DNA from: Chromera velia
Lineage: Eukaryota > Sar > Chromeraceae
DNA: 17,892 nucleotides
Assembly (NCBI GenBank): GCA_018398765.1
Contig: JAHBMJ010000376.1
Span: 1 to 17,892 of the forward strand
Reading direction: 5' to 3'
The first letter of the stretch is position 1; the number at the start of each line of letters is the position of its first letter. The notes under the pieces were generated by a model. It saw nothing but the letters and a program-made list of their open reading frames with translations. It ran no database searches and was not told where the DNA came from. The translations under genes were made by a program, and so were the position numbers. Of the stretch, positions 1 through 13,842 are shown piece by piece.

Positions 1-438
1 GGGCAGTATGTTTTGGTGCACCGATCGTGGTGGCCTCAGCCAGTGGGGAAAGGGAAGGAGTATGCAAGGAAGCTCGATTCTGTCTGGTTTGGACCGTTTG
101 AGGTTGAAGCGGTTCTACCGAGGGACAATCTGGAGGTCGTCTTGCCTGCAGGGTGCCAAAAGCACCCCGTTATTCACCGATCTCTCTGAAAGCCCTATCA
201 TCAGTCAGGGGGAGGGACAGTCATCCGTCCCCCGTCAGTCTGCATGCCCGCTTGGGCTGAGGAGGAGTTCGAAGTTGAGCGAGTTGTCACCGTGCGGGGC
301 AGGGGAGGAGGGAGAGAGTACCATGTGCAATGGAAAGGGTTCCCTGCCGAGGAGGCAACCTGGGAGCCTCTCTCGAACCTGAAGAATGCGAAGGCCATGA
401 TTGCTGCCTTCCATGCGTCTGCCCGTCGTTCCGTTTGA
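1..438 (+). pseudogene. Ty3/gypsy chromovirus polyprotein 3' end (integrase C-terminus plus chromodomain), interrupted by a stop
   Basis: Frame 1 is open from the window edge and reads as the C-terminal part of a Metaviridae (Ty3/gypsy) integrase. Codons 32-37 give the GPF/Y-type motif WFGPFE, and codons 59-62 give the HRSL segment that precedes KPYH in such integrases. A TGA at 187-189 splits HRSL from KPYH. Past the stop the same frame continues to TGA 436-438 and encodes a chromodomain: FEVERV, then YHVQWKGF, then EEATWEPLSNL. The two tryptophans of the aromatic cage are present. In chromoviruses this domain reads histone methyl-lysine marks and guides integration. The core integrase, RT, RNase H and gag would lie to the left of the window. 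The internal stop, unless a base-call error, makes this copy non-autonomous. Family assignment is firm; the lineage within chromoviruses is not. Confidence 0.85.
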
Positions 439-604
439 GGTTGCTGATTGAGGGCATTGCAAGTCCGTTGTCTTTGAAATTCTTGTTTTCTCCGTTTGAT
501 CTCTCTCTGAAGACCTCTTTTCCCTCTCTCCTTGAACCTGTCCTTTTTGCCTTTTCATCCAGTCTGTCTGAAAACGAAACTTATCTTCTTTTCAAATGAA
601 GCAT

Positions 605-624
605 GTCTGTGTGGGGACACAGAC
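605..624 (+). repeat. Perfect 8-bp inverted repeat with GGGG loop
   Basis: GTCTGTGT (605-612) and its exact reverse complement ACACAGAC (617-624) flank a GGGG loop, three bases before the polypurine tract of the retroelement. It would fold as a hairpin in RNA or single-stranded cDNA. No function is known to me; its position in the element's 3' untranslated region is suggestive only. Confidence 0.6.
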
Positions 625-627
625 TTC

Positions 628-637
628 GGGGGGGAGG
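628..637 (+). promoter_or_regulatory. Polypurine tract (plus-strand primer site) of the retroelement
   Basis: The tract GGGGGGGAGG lies about 190 bp after the end of the chromodomain and is followed directly by TGG at 638. A purine run that abuts a TG dinucleotide is the usual arrangement of polypurine tract and 3' LTR start in LTR retrotransposons. RNase H leaves this tract as primer for plus-strand cDNA. It is identified by position and composition only. Confidence 0.6.
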
Positions 638-970
638 TGGCACGTTACATTGCGATATGTAGTTGTTCGCTCTAGCCGGAGTTGATCGCCCGAGCTAATC
701 ATGCTGTAATGAATTAAGTCAAAGAGTAAGATATCCTGAAAGCGTCTTTCCAGTCATGCACTAAGTTGAGTACTAAGCTTGCATTCAAGTCCGTCCATGC
801 CTATGTCGTTCTATGGGCGTGCCCCTAATGTTGTATCTGTATTGAAATTAATATCAGAATTAATTCCACTCACGTGCATGCTCGTCTTGTTTATGTAACT
901 GTTCTGACTGATAGCTTTAGTACTACAAGACTCCCGAACTGACAGTTCTTATGCAGTAACCAGTCATACT
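638..970 (+). mobile_element. Probable 3' LTR of the chromovirus remnant (right end uncertain)
   Basis: The segment begins with TG directly after the polypurine tract and holds no convincing open frame, as expected of an LTR. Its right end is a guess. Composition changes and an imperfect inverted repeat starts near 971, but I cannot identify a CA terminus or a target-site duplication because the 5' LTR lies outside the window. The length would be about 330 bp, within the family range. Comparison with other copies in the genome would fix the boundary. Confidence 0.35.
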
Positions 971-1007
971 AAGTCTAGGTCTGTAGTGCTCCACAGACAC
1001 TAGGCTT
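971..1007. repeat. Imperfect inverted repeat
   Basis: AAGTCTAGGTCTGT (971-984) pairs with ACAGACACTAGGCTT (993-1007) apart from one mismatch and one bulged base, leaving an 8-nt loop. It overlaps the stop codon end of the minus-strand frame 1190-975. It could belong to the LTR end or to the 3' end of the neighbouring element. The fold is seen directly; its role is unknown. Confidence 0.45.
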
Positions 1008-1190
1008 TTCCTTACGGATGATGTCTGAAAGGTCTTGAGGACCGAGTGTATGGGGACCATCCAGCAAGTGGACTTCATCCACCACCTTGTGGAAGCTCTC
1101 TTTCCACAGTTCCACGTCCTCCTGGGGGGTGCCCAAAAAAATCGCCAACTGGTCAATCGCCTTTTTCGCCAACTCACTCCAGCGGGTCAT
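975..1190 (-). CDS. Short open frame, hypothetical, possibly a mobile-element fragment
   Basis: A 71-codon minus-strand frame starts MTRWSELAKKAID and has mixed hydrophobic and charged composition (QLAIFLG, EDVELWKESFHKVVDEVHLL) that looks like folded protein and not low-complexity noise. I recognise no family. An in-frame TAA lies two codons upstream of the ATG, so it is either a very short gene, a last exon or a fragment. Directly upstream in the same orientation a longer frame (1764-1174) is Pro-rich and repeats SPPDV twice. Its position beside the chromovirus end suggests a nested or older element. Low confidence that it is a living gene. Confidence 0.2.
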   Translation of the reverse strand: MTRWSELAKKAIDQLAIFLGTPQEDVELWKESFHKVVDEVHLLDGPHTLGPQDLSDIIRKEKPSVCGALQT

Positions 1191-1192
1191 AA

Positions 1193-1597
1193 CTTAAACA
1201 GAGTGACCAGGGGAAGGAGCGAGGAAAGGCTGCTAGGGCGGCTACTGCTGCACAGGCGGCACAGGAGGAGAGGGAGACGGGACGTTCTACCAGAAAGGCT
1301 AAAAATGGTGTACGGACTGCGGCACAGGAATCGCGTACGGGCCTGCAGAAGGGAAAAAGCCTGAGGCAACAGGGACAGGAGTCACCTGTAGAGGAGCAAA
1401 TCCAGGAAAACCTGGACCAGGAGTTCCGATGGGGTAGTAGGCGGCCTGCTACCCCGGCCGTTGGCCGAGCCGAGTGGGGGTACGGAGGAGCGGGCAGAGG
1501 TGCAGGGAGACCATCAGCTGAGGACCTTTCAGCCACCGGGGGGGGAGGATCTAACACCAGAGGCACAGGAGGAGGTGGATCACCCTGCCCAGCCTGA
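1193..1597 (+). other. Plus-strand open frame without a start codon, Ala/Gln/Glu-rich then Gly-rich
   Basis: Between TAA 1190-1192 and TGA 1595-1597 this frame is open for 134 codons with no ATG. Its first part is rich in Ala, Gln, Glu and Arg (RAATAAQAAQEERE), as in a coiled coil or gag-like segment. The end is Gly/Pro-rich. The opposite strand is also open here, and GC-rich repetitive DNA often gives such double frames, so I cannot say which strand, if either, was coding. Two copies of ACATCAGGTGGAGAC (1616-1630 and 1676-1690) follow downstream. Confidence 0.2.
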
Positions 1598-1764
1598 TCA
1601 GAGGCACTAGAGACATCAGGTGGAGACACTTTGATGTGTTCCTCGACTTCAACCACTAGCGGAGCATGATCTGCTACATCAGGTGGAGACAAAGCAGAAG
1701 CAAGCTCAGAGCCAGGCACGGGAGGACCGGACAGAGATCGTTCAATCACTGGAGTGTACTCCAT

Positions 1765-2941
1765 TGCAGAAATTTGCAGAAGCTAAGGAGAAGGTAAACG
1801 GACAAAATGAAATTTTTAAACCGTTTGACCCGGGAAAAAGAACGCTTTCTCAAAAAATTAGAGGAAGAAAGCGGGAGCCAGCACCACGAGATGTATGCTA
1901 GACTATAAAAACGAATAGCTAGCAACATACAAAGATAGAAACAAAGACTCACGAGGAAATCGATTTGTAGGTCTTTATTCCAGAGAAAGTACTTGAGTAA
2001 TGGCAGACAAGTCATCAGTTTGAAGAAGGAAAAAACCAAGCCAATCGATCAATCTAGACTGCTTCCTTCAGAGAAAATTCTGCAAATCAACCGATAGGAG
2101 AGAAGATGCCTTCAGAAGCCCAAGATTGAAGTCCCTGCATACGGGAACCCCGGAAAGTTCAGATTAAGAGATAACTGAGTTCCTTAGATGACAGTCACTC
2201 ATATAAAAACTGTGAGCTCAGCGTGCATCACTCAGTCAACTTGCAATCAAAGAGGTGATCAAGGCCGTTCAGGCAAGTTGAACGATACAACATACAGAGA
2301 TACAAAAAGATCCACCGCGTGCAAAGAGGTGCATGGACGCACGTATACGCCGCACGCACCGAATAAATTCGCTCAGATTGCGCGCTTCAAATCGATCGAC
2401 ACTGCACAACAAATGCACATGAAGTCACATCAGTCTGCATTGGTCAAGAAAAAGATAAGAAGAGGAAAAAAGGAAAGACGGTATGTTCCTGGAACATTAC
2501 GAGTACGTCAAATCATAAGTTAAGTCTAGTTAAGTCCTTACGTTTATTCCTAAGTGCATAACCATTTATGTATGAAATTGTAAATATATCATATATATGC
2601 AGTGGCATCTGTATTTCTCTCTGGCAATCTGTGCTTCCTCTAGTGCTTTAGTGCTTACATTTCGTATGTTTACAGGCAAAATTATTGTATAGCTTCGATC
2701 TTCTACTGTTTTTTTCTGAACTTGTAAATCTGACTCGGATTCTCTGATCGAAGCTCTAGGTAAAATTTATGCAATCAATTTACTTGCACCAGGATGTACG
2801 TATGCAGCTGGTGACTAGGTTTCAAAAGTTCTAGCAAAAGTTTCTCACAGAGAAATTCACACTTGGACGTACTAGCTTGGACAACCCAAAGCTCCACGGC
2901 TGGATTGATGATGAGGAGTCATTAAGGACTTCCTATCGTGA
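1765..2941. other. AT-rich intergenic stretch without a supported gene
   Basis: About 1.2 kb separates the mobile-element debris from the stop codon of the fatty-acid elongation gene. AT content rises, with short runs such as ATATATCATATATATGC near 2587. A 111-codon plus-strand frame (2188-2523) shows no recognisable motif. The right part must contain the 3' untranslated region and poly(A) site of the minus-strand gene, but I see no unambiguous signal. No tRNA or other RNA gene is apparent. Confidence 0.5.
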
Positions 2942-6513
<3,572 letters not shown>

Positions 6514-9500
6514 ATGTCAGGGAAGAATTTTGACTTTGCTGGAATTCCCCGAGTACATAGAGGAAGCACTGTGGGACACGGTCACAGAACCATGTACCGC
6601 ACCAGTGCTCGTCTCGCTGCTCAGAAAAAAGGAACGGCGGGAGAGGAAAGGGAGAGCACCACCGCCCCGCTCGCTGGCCAACTCGGGAGTCTCACTTCTT
6701 CTTCCTCTTCTTCTCTTTCGGCTTCAAGAGAGAGGGAGAAGGAAAATATTAAAGGGCAGGGAGGAGGCGCTACAGAAGAAACCAATGCTCGAAAGTCGGG
6801 GGTGGGAGAAGAAAAAGACAAAGCAGGCAGCAACCGCCGTTTGCTCTCTCTAAGCCTTCGATCAAGAAAGCAGACGAATCCAGTCCCGCCCTTGGACAGC
6901 TCTGTCACCAACACTGCGCCCCTTTCCCAGGTATCTTCATCTTCCTCCGCAGTTGCACCGTCTTTTTCTTCAGCCGAAGAAAACAGTGCTCCCTGTCTCT
7001 CTTTCTCCGCGTCTCCGGCGTCTTTGGCCCTCATATCAATCTGGACAGATTTTTTCACATTGCCCCGGCTCGCTTTGTCAACTCTTGTTTTCTTCATGTG
7101 TGTAGGCACGCGGTTTCTCCTGCTGCTGTCGACCATCGCACCCGCACCTATCTCTGGCATCTGTACCTGAGTTTCTCTGTACTTTTTGCTTGCACTTCCC
7201 TGCATGCAGATCATTTCTGAGGAAAACGAGGCCCACAACGAAGACAGAGACAAAAAGCCCACGAAAAAGGAAAGAGAGAAACCACCAGCGAAGGGAAGAG
7301 CAAAACCGCCCACAGCTCCCACCCACATGCCGCCGCCCCCTTCCCACACGCTTCAAGACCCCCATCACGAAAAACCTTCTCTTCCCCAGCCTACCTCCTC
7401 CTCCTCGTCTACCGCCTCCGACAAGCCAGGGGGGACCCCCTTCCATTTACCTCCAGCTGCGGGGTCTGCCCGCGAACGGGGAGACAAGAAAAACGCCCCC
7501 CTCCCTCCAGCTCTCCCTTCCGGTTCTTCCTCTAAAGCGCGCCCGAGTTCCAAAGCAGAGCGTGAGGAGAAAAACGAACAGAAAGAACTCCCTCTGCAAC
7601 CCCAGTCCCAATCGAGACCCCCTTTCCGCCCCCTCCAGCCAGACCCTACAGCTGCAACAGCGGGAACTCAGGGCTCAACAGCAGCCGCTGTCACAGAAGA
7701 GGAGGGAAACTGTGAGGAGTTTGAAGCTTCAAGTTGCATTTCTGCCCCGGTCTCTCTGAGAAGACCCGAAGAGCTGGAGGCAGACAAAACCCCAGAGCTC
7801 GTGGACACCATCTCCGTGCAGAGGGGGGGGAAGAGGGAGGATATGGCACTCACAGCAACAGAGCCTACTCCACCACTGTCGAACAACCGAAGTGAGAGGA
7901 AAAGAGAGGGAGGCGCAGACTCGAGGGAGGAAGAGACACACACTGAAAAGCCGCCATCCGAGGTCGCACCCACAGAGCCCCCTTCCCCACCTGTGGTATC
8001 ACCTGATGCAGGAGGGCTCTTGCCGACGGTCAGAAACCAGGGCAGGCAGCGAAGCCCTTCAGACAGGTCCACTCCCTCCACCATCGCTCTCCTTGCCACA
8101 GGGGTGGCTGGTGTAGTCGAGGGGGGGGGGGAGACGGAGACGGTAAGGAATGGAGGGGAGGAGGGAATCACTCCTGTACGTCAGTGTCAGATCATGCAGG
8201 AGAGAGGGAAAGAGGGAAACGGGGGGGCCGAAGCGATGCAGCTTGAACGCCCCTCTGACTCAGCTTCTGCCTTCCAGGCTTTTCCCCTTTCGCCTGGTGT
8301 ATTGGCTCGTCGGAAGCCTTGCGAGTCCTTGAGCGGGGGTGGGGATGTCAATAGGAATAGAGTAGGAGTGGGAAGGGACAGGCTGAGTAAGAAAGAGAGC
8401 AGAGACCAGGAGAGGTCTGTGTCTGTGTCTGCCTCTGCAAGTGCAAAGGCGGTTGATGGTGGGGCTGTGTCTGCCGCAGCGTCCCTGTGCCCTCTGCTTG
8501 ACAGTCTACTCTCCTCTGCGACTCTGGTCAAGGCGGCATTGGAAGTGGAGGCAAAGAAGGAGAAAGAGAAAGAGACAAAGGCTTCTTCTTCTTCTGCATC
8601 AGGTGTGAGTCAGGCCTTGCCAATGGCTTCGTCGGAGGTCGAAACTGCAAAGCAACTGCGAGAGGCCGTGCGAGCTTTTCTGGACGCTCGTCGAGGAAAC
8701 GGAGGAGGAGGACATCAGAGGTGTGTCAGAAAGGAAAGAAAGAAAGGGTTTTACATTTTTCGCTTGTAAGGCAGGACCTTACACATGCATGCAGGCCCCT
8801 TCATGTCGTTGTTTCTGGTTCTTCACATATGTTGTTCGCGACGCATGCCCTCCCCCCTCCTGCACCTCTTTCAACCTCTTCCGCCTTTTCTCTCTCCAGG
8901 CGCTCCTCTGATTGCACTTCGCGGCATTCATTCATCCATCCATGAACTTCTCCGTCCAACTGACTGTGTTTTGGACCTATCTTTGTGGGTCAGTGGTGGA
9001 TGTCTATTGTTCCTTCTTGCGTGGCGTGCAACCCGTACTTGTTCCTCTCAGCCTTTCCTCCCCGGCGTTTGTTTGTTTTCCTTCTTTGTTGTGGATGCAG
9101 GGGGACTGAGGGGGGGAGCTCCGCAAGAGTGGAGGCCGCACGGAAGGCTGCGCTGGAAATTGTGAGGGCAACTCTGGCAGAAGGTTGGTCTCTTTCCTTT
9201 CCTTCCCTTGCCTTGCCTTCTCTCTCTCTCTCTCTCTCTCCCCCCCCCCCCCCCCNCCCCCCCGTGTGTGTGTGTGTGTGCGTGCCTCTGCGTGCAGAAG
9301 GCAGGGTGCTTCAGTCTTGCATGTCACATTTCTGTTTGCTTCTTCGACACCTTCTCATTCCCCTCCCTCTCTCTGCATGTCCCCTTCTCTGGAAGTTTCT
9401 TTGCCTGCTGCGCTGCCTGCTGTTCTCCCTGCAGACAAGGAGCGGGAGGCTCGAGGGGTCGTACAGACGAGGACCAAGACAAAGACAGAGGCGTCCCCCC

Positions 9501-11649
9501 AGTCCCCCCCTCGGGAGGGCCCGAATGCGGCTGGGCGTCATTCTACCTCTCTGTCCCTCTCTCTTTCCTCCTCCACGTCCTTGACCCTTCCGGGGCCTCC
9601 CGACGTGCCCGCACCTGTGAGGGTGCCCCCGGAGTCTCAGACCAGAGGGAAGTGTCTGAGGGAGGGGGGGGTATCGAGAGACCAAGATGGGGGAGGACGG
9701 GAGAGAGACAGCCGCCCCCCTCGTCAGTGCATCTCCTCCTCCTCTTCCTCCTCGTCAGCTGCGTTGTCGTCTAGTCGACAGTCGGCAGCAGCAGGAGGGG
9801 GAGGGGGGGCAGCTGGAGGGAGTCATCGCCATTCGATGCAGATGGGAGTGCGTGGAAGAGAAGAGAAACCTGAGGAGAAGGCAGTTGGGGATTCTCACAG
9901 AGGTTATCGTCTGCTGGGAGGAGTTGGCGTCTCTGCCGGTAGGGCATCCGTGTCCGTCTCTTCCTCGAAGGCTTCTGCTTTGTCTCCTCTTCCCCCATCT
10001 TCTCCTTCGACTGTGGGTAAGAATGCTGGAGGGACCATGGGTCAGGGGAAGGAGAGCACAAATTCTCCGGTGGGGTTGAGTGGGGGGGGTACCCTGTCAC
10101 CGACGCCGACAGCTACAGACACCGAGACGGAAAGAGAGAGTCCCGCCGACGTCGTTTCAGAGTGCCCCATATGCTGTCAACCCATGCGACCGGGGAGTCT
10201 CATTGCAAGTCAGTCAGTCAGTCAGAGTCCTTCCTTCCTATCTCTCCCTGTTTCTTTCTGTGTGCGTCCGCCCCCTTCAAAATGAGGGACTTCATCTTCT
10301 TCCGCCCTCAGGGAAACAGACAGAGACTTCATCTTCCCTCCGCTCCCATTGCGTCCCCCCCCCCCCCCCCCCCCNNNNNNNNNNNNNNNNNNCGCCCCCC
10401 GACCGCCCTCTCTTGTCGCATCTCGACCATTTTCTTGTCAGGGAGCCCTTAGCAGGATTGTCGTCCGGTGGGAAGGGGTGTTGGCGCTCAGTCTGTGTCC
10501 GCCTTTTCTCCACGATCACGTCAAGGTGCCATACCGTCTTTGCTCCCCACAGCTTCCCTTTTGTTCTGAGGACCTGATCGTTCTCCCTCTTTCCCCCGGC
10601 CCCTTGCCCTGTCGTTCCCTTCTTTTGCCTTTTATTTCTTCCTGCAGGGCTGAAGCCTTGCGGTCATGTGCTGTGTCCTGAGTGCGTTGTGAAGGAGAGG
10701 GAGAGACGTCAGTTAGTCAGATACAGGGAAGGCCATAGATCGGCATTTGCACATATGGAAAACATGATCATTTCTCTCGTGTAATGTGCGGAAGGCGCAC
10801 GGTAAGAAGGCAGTGCAGCTCCCTTCCGTCCCACGCATTCACCCGTTCACTGTTGCGCGTATCCATTCGTCCATTATTCATTCATTCATTCATTCATTCA
10901 TTCATTCTCATTCGTTCCTTTGATTTTTTATTCATGCATTTGCACTCCCCTCCCACTTTCCTAGTCGTCCGTTCATTGAAAAAGTGGCGCTCTCTCTGTT
11001 CGTTTGCGTTGAGCCGCTTCCCCCCCCCCCGCGCGCGTGTGTGTGTGTGTATGTGTGTGTGGTCTTCTCGCAGAGACAGAAGCTGCAAATGGGACCGAAG
11101 AAGAAGAAGACGGACAGGACGGAGTCGGAGTCTCTTCCTCGTTTGTCTTCCACTGCTGTTTCGACAGGAGAGAGGTGGAGGAGGTCGAGGAGTTCCGTTT
11201 CTCCTAAAGAGTTTTTGCTTCCTTGCTCGATCGATGCGTTTTCTCGTTCTTCCACTTTGGTGCAGACTTCGGGAGTGCAGAAAGGGAGAGAGAACGGAAG
11301 CAGCCAGCAGCAAGTGGGTGTGGGGGTTCTCAAGGGTAGAAAGTTTTTTCTGTTGTGAGTCTGTGTGCATGCATGTGTAAACAATCGCAAACGCTTGGAT
11401 TGTTTCTTTTCTTTCGTTGCATCCTAGGTTGCATCTCTTTGGGTCGCTTCATTCTATTCCTTCTACTCTCAAAACGCGATTTTGTTTTTGGTGAGGGGGC
11501 CAGCAGCTCGAGAAGAGTCTTCTGCTGTTGGAAGGGAAGGGAAGCGACGCCGAAGCAAATTAAGTGGGAGAATCGGACTCGTGAGTCGAGTCAGGAAATC
11601 GAATCTCGTTTGGGGGACTGAGTTGTCATGGAACCCGGTCTCCGTTTGA
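6514..11649 (+). CDS. Large Ser-rich protein with C-terminal RING-type zinc finger (putative E3 ubiquitin ligase)
   Basis: Proposed exons: 6514-6930, 7210-8720, 9101-9183, 9435-10208, 10648-10715, 11074-11335 and 11507-11649, which stay in frame (phases 0, 2, 1, 1, 0, 1) and give roughly 1,085 residues. Most of the product is low-complexity: Ser, Pro, Glu and Lys rich with poly-Ser runs. A helical, charged part spans the exon 2-4 joins (KQLREAVRAFLD, then VEAARKAALEIVRATLAE, then DKEREAR). The only recognisable domain is near the C-terminus: ECPIC in exon 4 spliced to LKPCGHVLCPEC in exon 5, a Cx2C-x15-CxHx2Cx2C pattern. This supplies six of the eight RING ligands; the last CxxC pair is not found in any frame I can join. 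If donor 10716 is not used, the frame ends at TAA 10782-10784. An 11-G run (8121-8131) lies in exon 2. Substrate unknown. Exons 2-5 are well supported by phase; exon 1 and exons 6-7 are tentative. Confidence 0.55.
9221..9280 (+). repeat. (TC)n-poly(C)-(GT)n compound microsatellite in a RING-gene intron, with one undetermined base
   Basis: Intron 9184-9434 holds a CT run, then 23 positions of C (9241-9263) with an N at 9256, then a GT run. The N marks a base the assembly could not resolve. It lies outside the proposed exons and does not affect the protein model. Confidence 0.9.
10355..10392 (+). other. Poly(C) run ending in an 18-base assembly gap
   Basis: Twenty C residues (10355-10374) run into 18 N (10375-10392), followed by C-rich sequence. 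It is inside intron 10209-10647 between the two halves of the RING motif. The true length is unknown, so a small exon here cannot be wholly excluded, though exons 4 and 5 join in frame without one. Confidence 0.95.
10873..10908 (+). repeat. (ATTC)n microsatellite
   Basis: About eight or nine consecutive ATTC units lie in the proposed intron 10716-11073 of the RING gene. A second ATTC tract occurs at 14331-14355 inside an HSP90 intron. Confidence 0.9.
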
Positions 11650-13520
11650 GATGCTTTGCCTCATTCTTTACCCTCCATTTGAAGCATGCACAGTCCGAAC
11701 AGAAACAAGTCATCGGACTGGATCGACGATCATAGTCTCTCTTCCCACTTGTGGATCGGGGGGGGGAGGAGAGAGGCTAAGAGAGACTATAGGACAGACT
11801 CCGAGAGAGGGGGATGAAACGCAGAGACTGCCACAGAGAAAGCCAGCAATTTTTGCTACTAGGTTTGCTAACTGTTTTTTATTCAATGACTTGGAAACAT
11901 CTGGAACTAGATCTGGAATTTAGCCTGGAAACTAAAGTTGGATCGACCTAGTGAAAGGCTAGTTTATTTAGACTAGCTTAGATTTGCCATTTTTTCTCAT
12001 ATTTTGTAAGACACAACTCTAGACACAACTTAATTTGAAAATATCTGGATTCAAGTTAGTATGCATGCACGTAAGAGTTGTGCTAGAATTTCTGTGTTTT
12101 AAACTTTCTAGTAAGTAAACTTTATAAATCTATGTATGTGATTTTATCATCATTTATTCACCAATTTCTATAATAGAGTTCTAGATGAAGTTTACACTAG
12201 CATTGTCAACATGATCTAAAATCATCTAATGCAATTTAATACCAGTTGAGGATAGTTGATAATGAAGACACAAAAGGACACCGGCTGCTATATATGTTGC
12301 TATTAAATTAATTTAAATACGTTGGGTGCTAGGTTAGGTCTAGGGTTGGGTGTAATCTAGGGTTCAATTCAACTCAAAATTAAGTTTAACAGCTAGTTTA
12401 ACAGTAATAATTTAACAGACAACTAGAGAGACAATCACCTGAGAGAGAGCCATCATAATTAGTCTTAGTCAGCCTAGTCCAAGTCGTTGGCTTAGTTGTG
12501 AAGAGCCATGCGATCTGCCGACTTTTGGTTTCTTTTCATAATTTTGTGTTCACTTAATTTGTAAAGTTGGGGGACCTGAATCGCGGCTTCAATCGCCGAT
12601 TATTCCAGCGATTACGTCTCTGAATTCGCTTCTTAGCGTCTCTGTCAAACATGCATTATTCAAAAAGACTGTTGATTTCTGCATGGCTGGGTTTCTCGAT
12701 CTAATTTTCTTAACCTGCCTCTTCCTGGCAATAAATAAGGCACGCACGCATGCATGCAGCACACCACGCCACACCACCCAGACGGGTCGAGTCGACAGGC
12801 ACACACAAAAAGACTTTTTTCGCTCTATGCAAGCACACGCGTGCTGTCATGCGTTTTCTTTCTTTTCTTCTGACCTCTCTCTCTCTCCCTCTCTCGGCCT
12901 GTCTGTCTGTCTGTCTGTCTGTCTGTGATCATTCTTCTCTCTACCTTTCTGCGGAGCAGCCTCTTGCCTTTCTTTGGATCATGCACATTTTCATCCATGT
13001 AGTTCTTCGCACCAAATTTTCAGTCCAGCTTTTCTTTCCTCCTTCACTTTACGGAGCCAAAACACCAGATCCACACAATCATTTCACTGAGAAAATCCAA
13101 AAAAATCATGTTTTCGTTTTCCTCCTGTCACAGCTTGGTCTTAAATTTGCCATTCACGCATGGCATGAAGGAAGTGCAAGTAATATTCGTTTATGTGTTG
13201 CGTTACTTCTGCGACGTCTCGTCACGTCTTGGCTCGTGTCGCATCAGCACAGCCATGCAACAGTGCAGTGTAGTCACGATCTCTCTTGTCTTGTCTGGAT
13301 GTGATGGACGAGGCGGGCGAGTGATGAACGAACGAACGAACGAAGTGGATGAATATGGGGAGTGAAGGGACTGCTTGGCGGGGGGGGAACCCAAGGAGGG
13401 AGGGAGAAGAGCGGAAGGAGAGGAAGCGAAGGCTTCAAACATCCAACATACATGAAAACAAGACAGACACTTTAATTTAGTTTACGCTCTCCTCTCTCGT
13501 CTGTCTCCGTTTGTTTGTTT
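11650..13520. other. Convergent intergenic region with an AT-rich core
   Basis: The RING gene (plus) and HSP90 (minus) end toward each other here. From about 11,860 to 12,560 the sequence turns AT-rich and is full of CTAG-containing words (CTAGTT, TCTAGA, CTAGGTT), with no open frame of note. It includes a telomere-like patch at 12327-12365. From 12,600 the composition returns to normal, with a (CTGT)n tract at 12899-12926 and a (GAAC)n tract at 13326-13345. Open frames here (for example 12750-13304 plus) look like chance. The parts next to 11649 and 13521 should hold the two 3' UTRs. No RNA gene is recognised. Confidence 0.5.
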
Positions 13521-13731
13521 TCATGACTCCGTGGCTTCGGTTTCGCTTCCGAGGTTGTCGAGGAAGGTGTCAGCCTCCCTCTTCATCAACCTCACGATGC
13601 CCTTGGCGAAGGCACCGGGGTCATTCACCGTGTAGCCTCCTGCATAGAGACAGAATAGCAAGCACACATACAAACATACGGGCAAACACTCCCTGTCGCC
13701 CGCAATCACACACGCACGCACACAGACGCAC

Positions 13732-13768
<37 letters not shown>

Positions 13769-13801
13769 ACTCACACTCACACTCACACTCACACACTCAC
13801 A

Positions 13802-13842
<41 letters not shown>

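Noticed and set aside
2188-2523. 111-residue plus-strand open frame
   Set aside because: No recognisable motif, no supporting neighbours, located in AT-rich intergenic DNA; kept only as a mention.
6621-7349. 242-residue minus-strand open frame
   Set aside because: It is antisense to exon 1 and the first intron of the RING gene; the Ser-codon-rich strand gives long Glu/Arg/Gly frames on its complement.
12355-12372. tRNA B-box-like GGTTCAATTC
   Set aside because: No acceptor stem, A box or anticodon arm could be placed around it; AT-rich context makes a chance match likely.
12750-13304. 184-residue plus-strand open frame
   Set aside because: It runs through a (CTGT)n repeat, shows no motif or domain, and has composition typical of non-coding DNA here.
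13203-13442. 79-residue minus-strand frame downstream of HSP90
   Set aside because: It lies in the expected 3' untranslated region and crosses a (GAAC)n repeat; no homology recognised.
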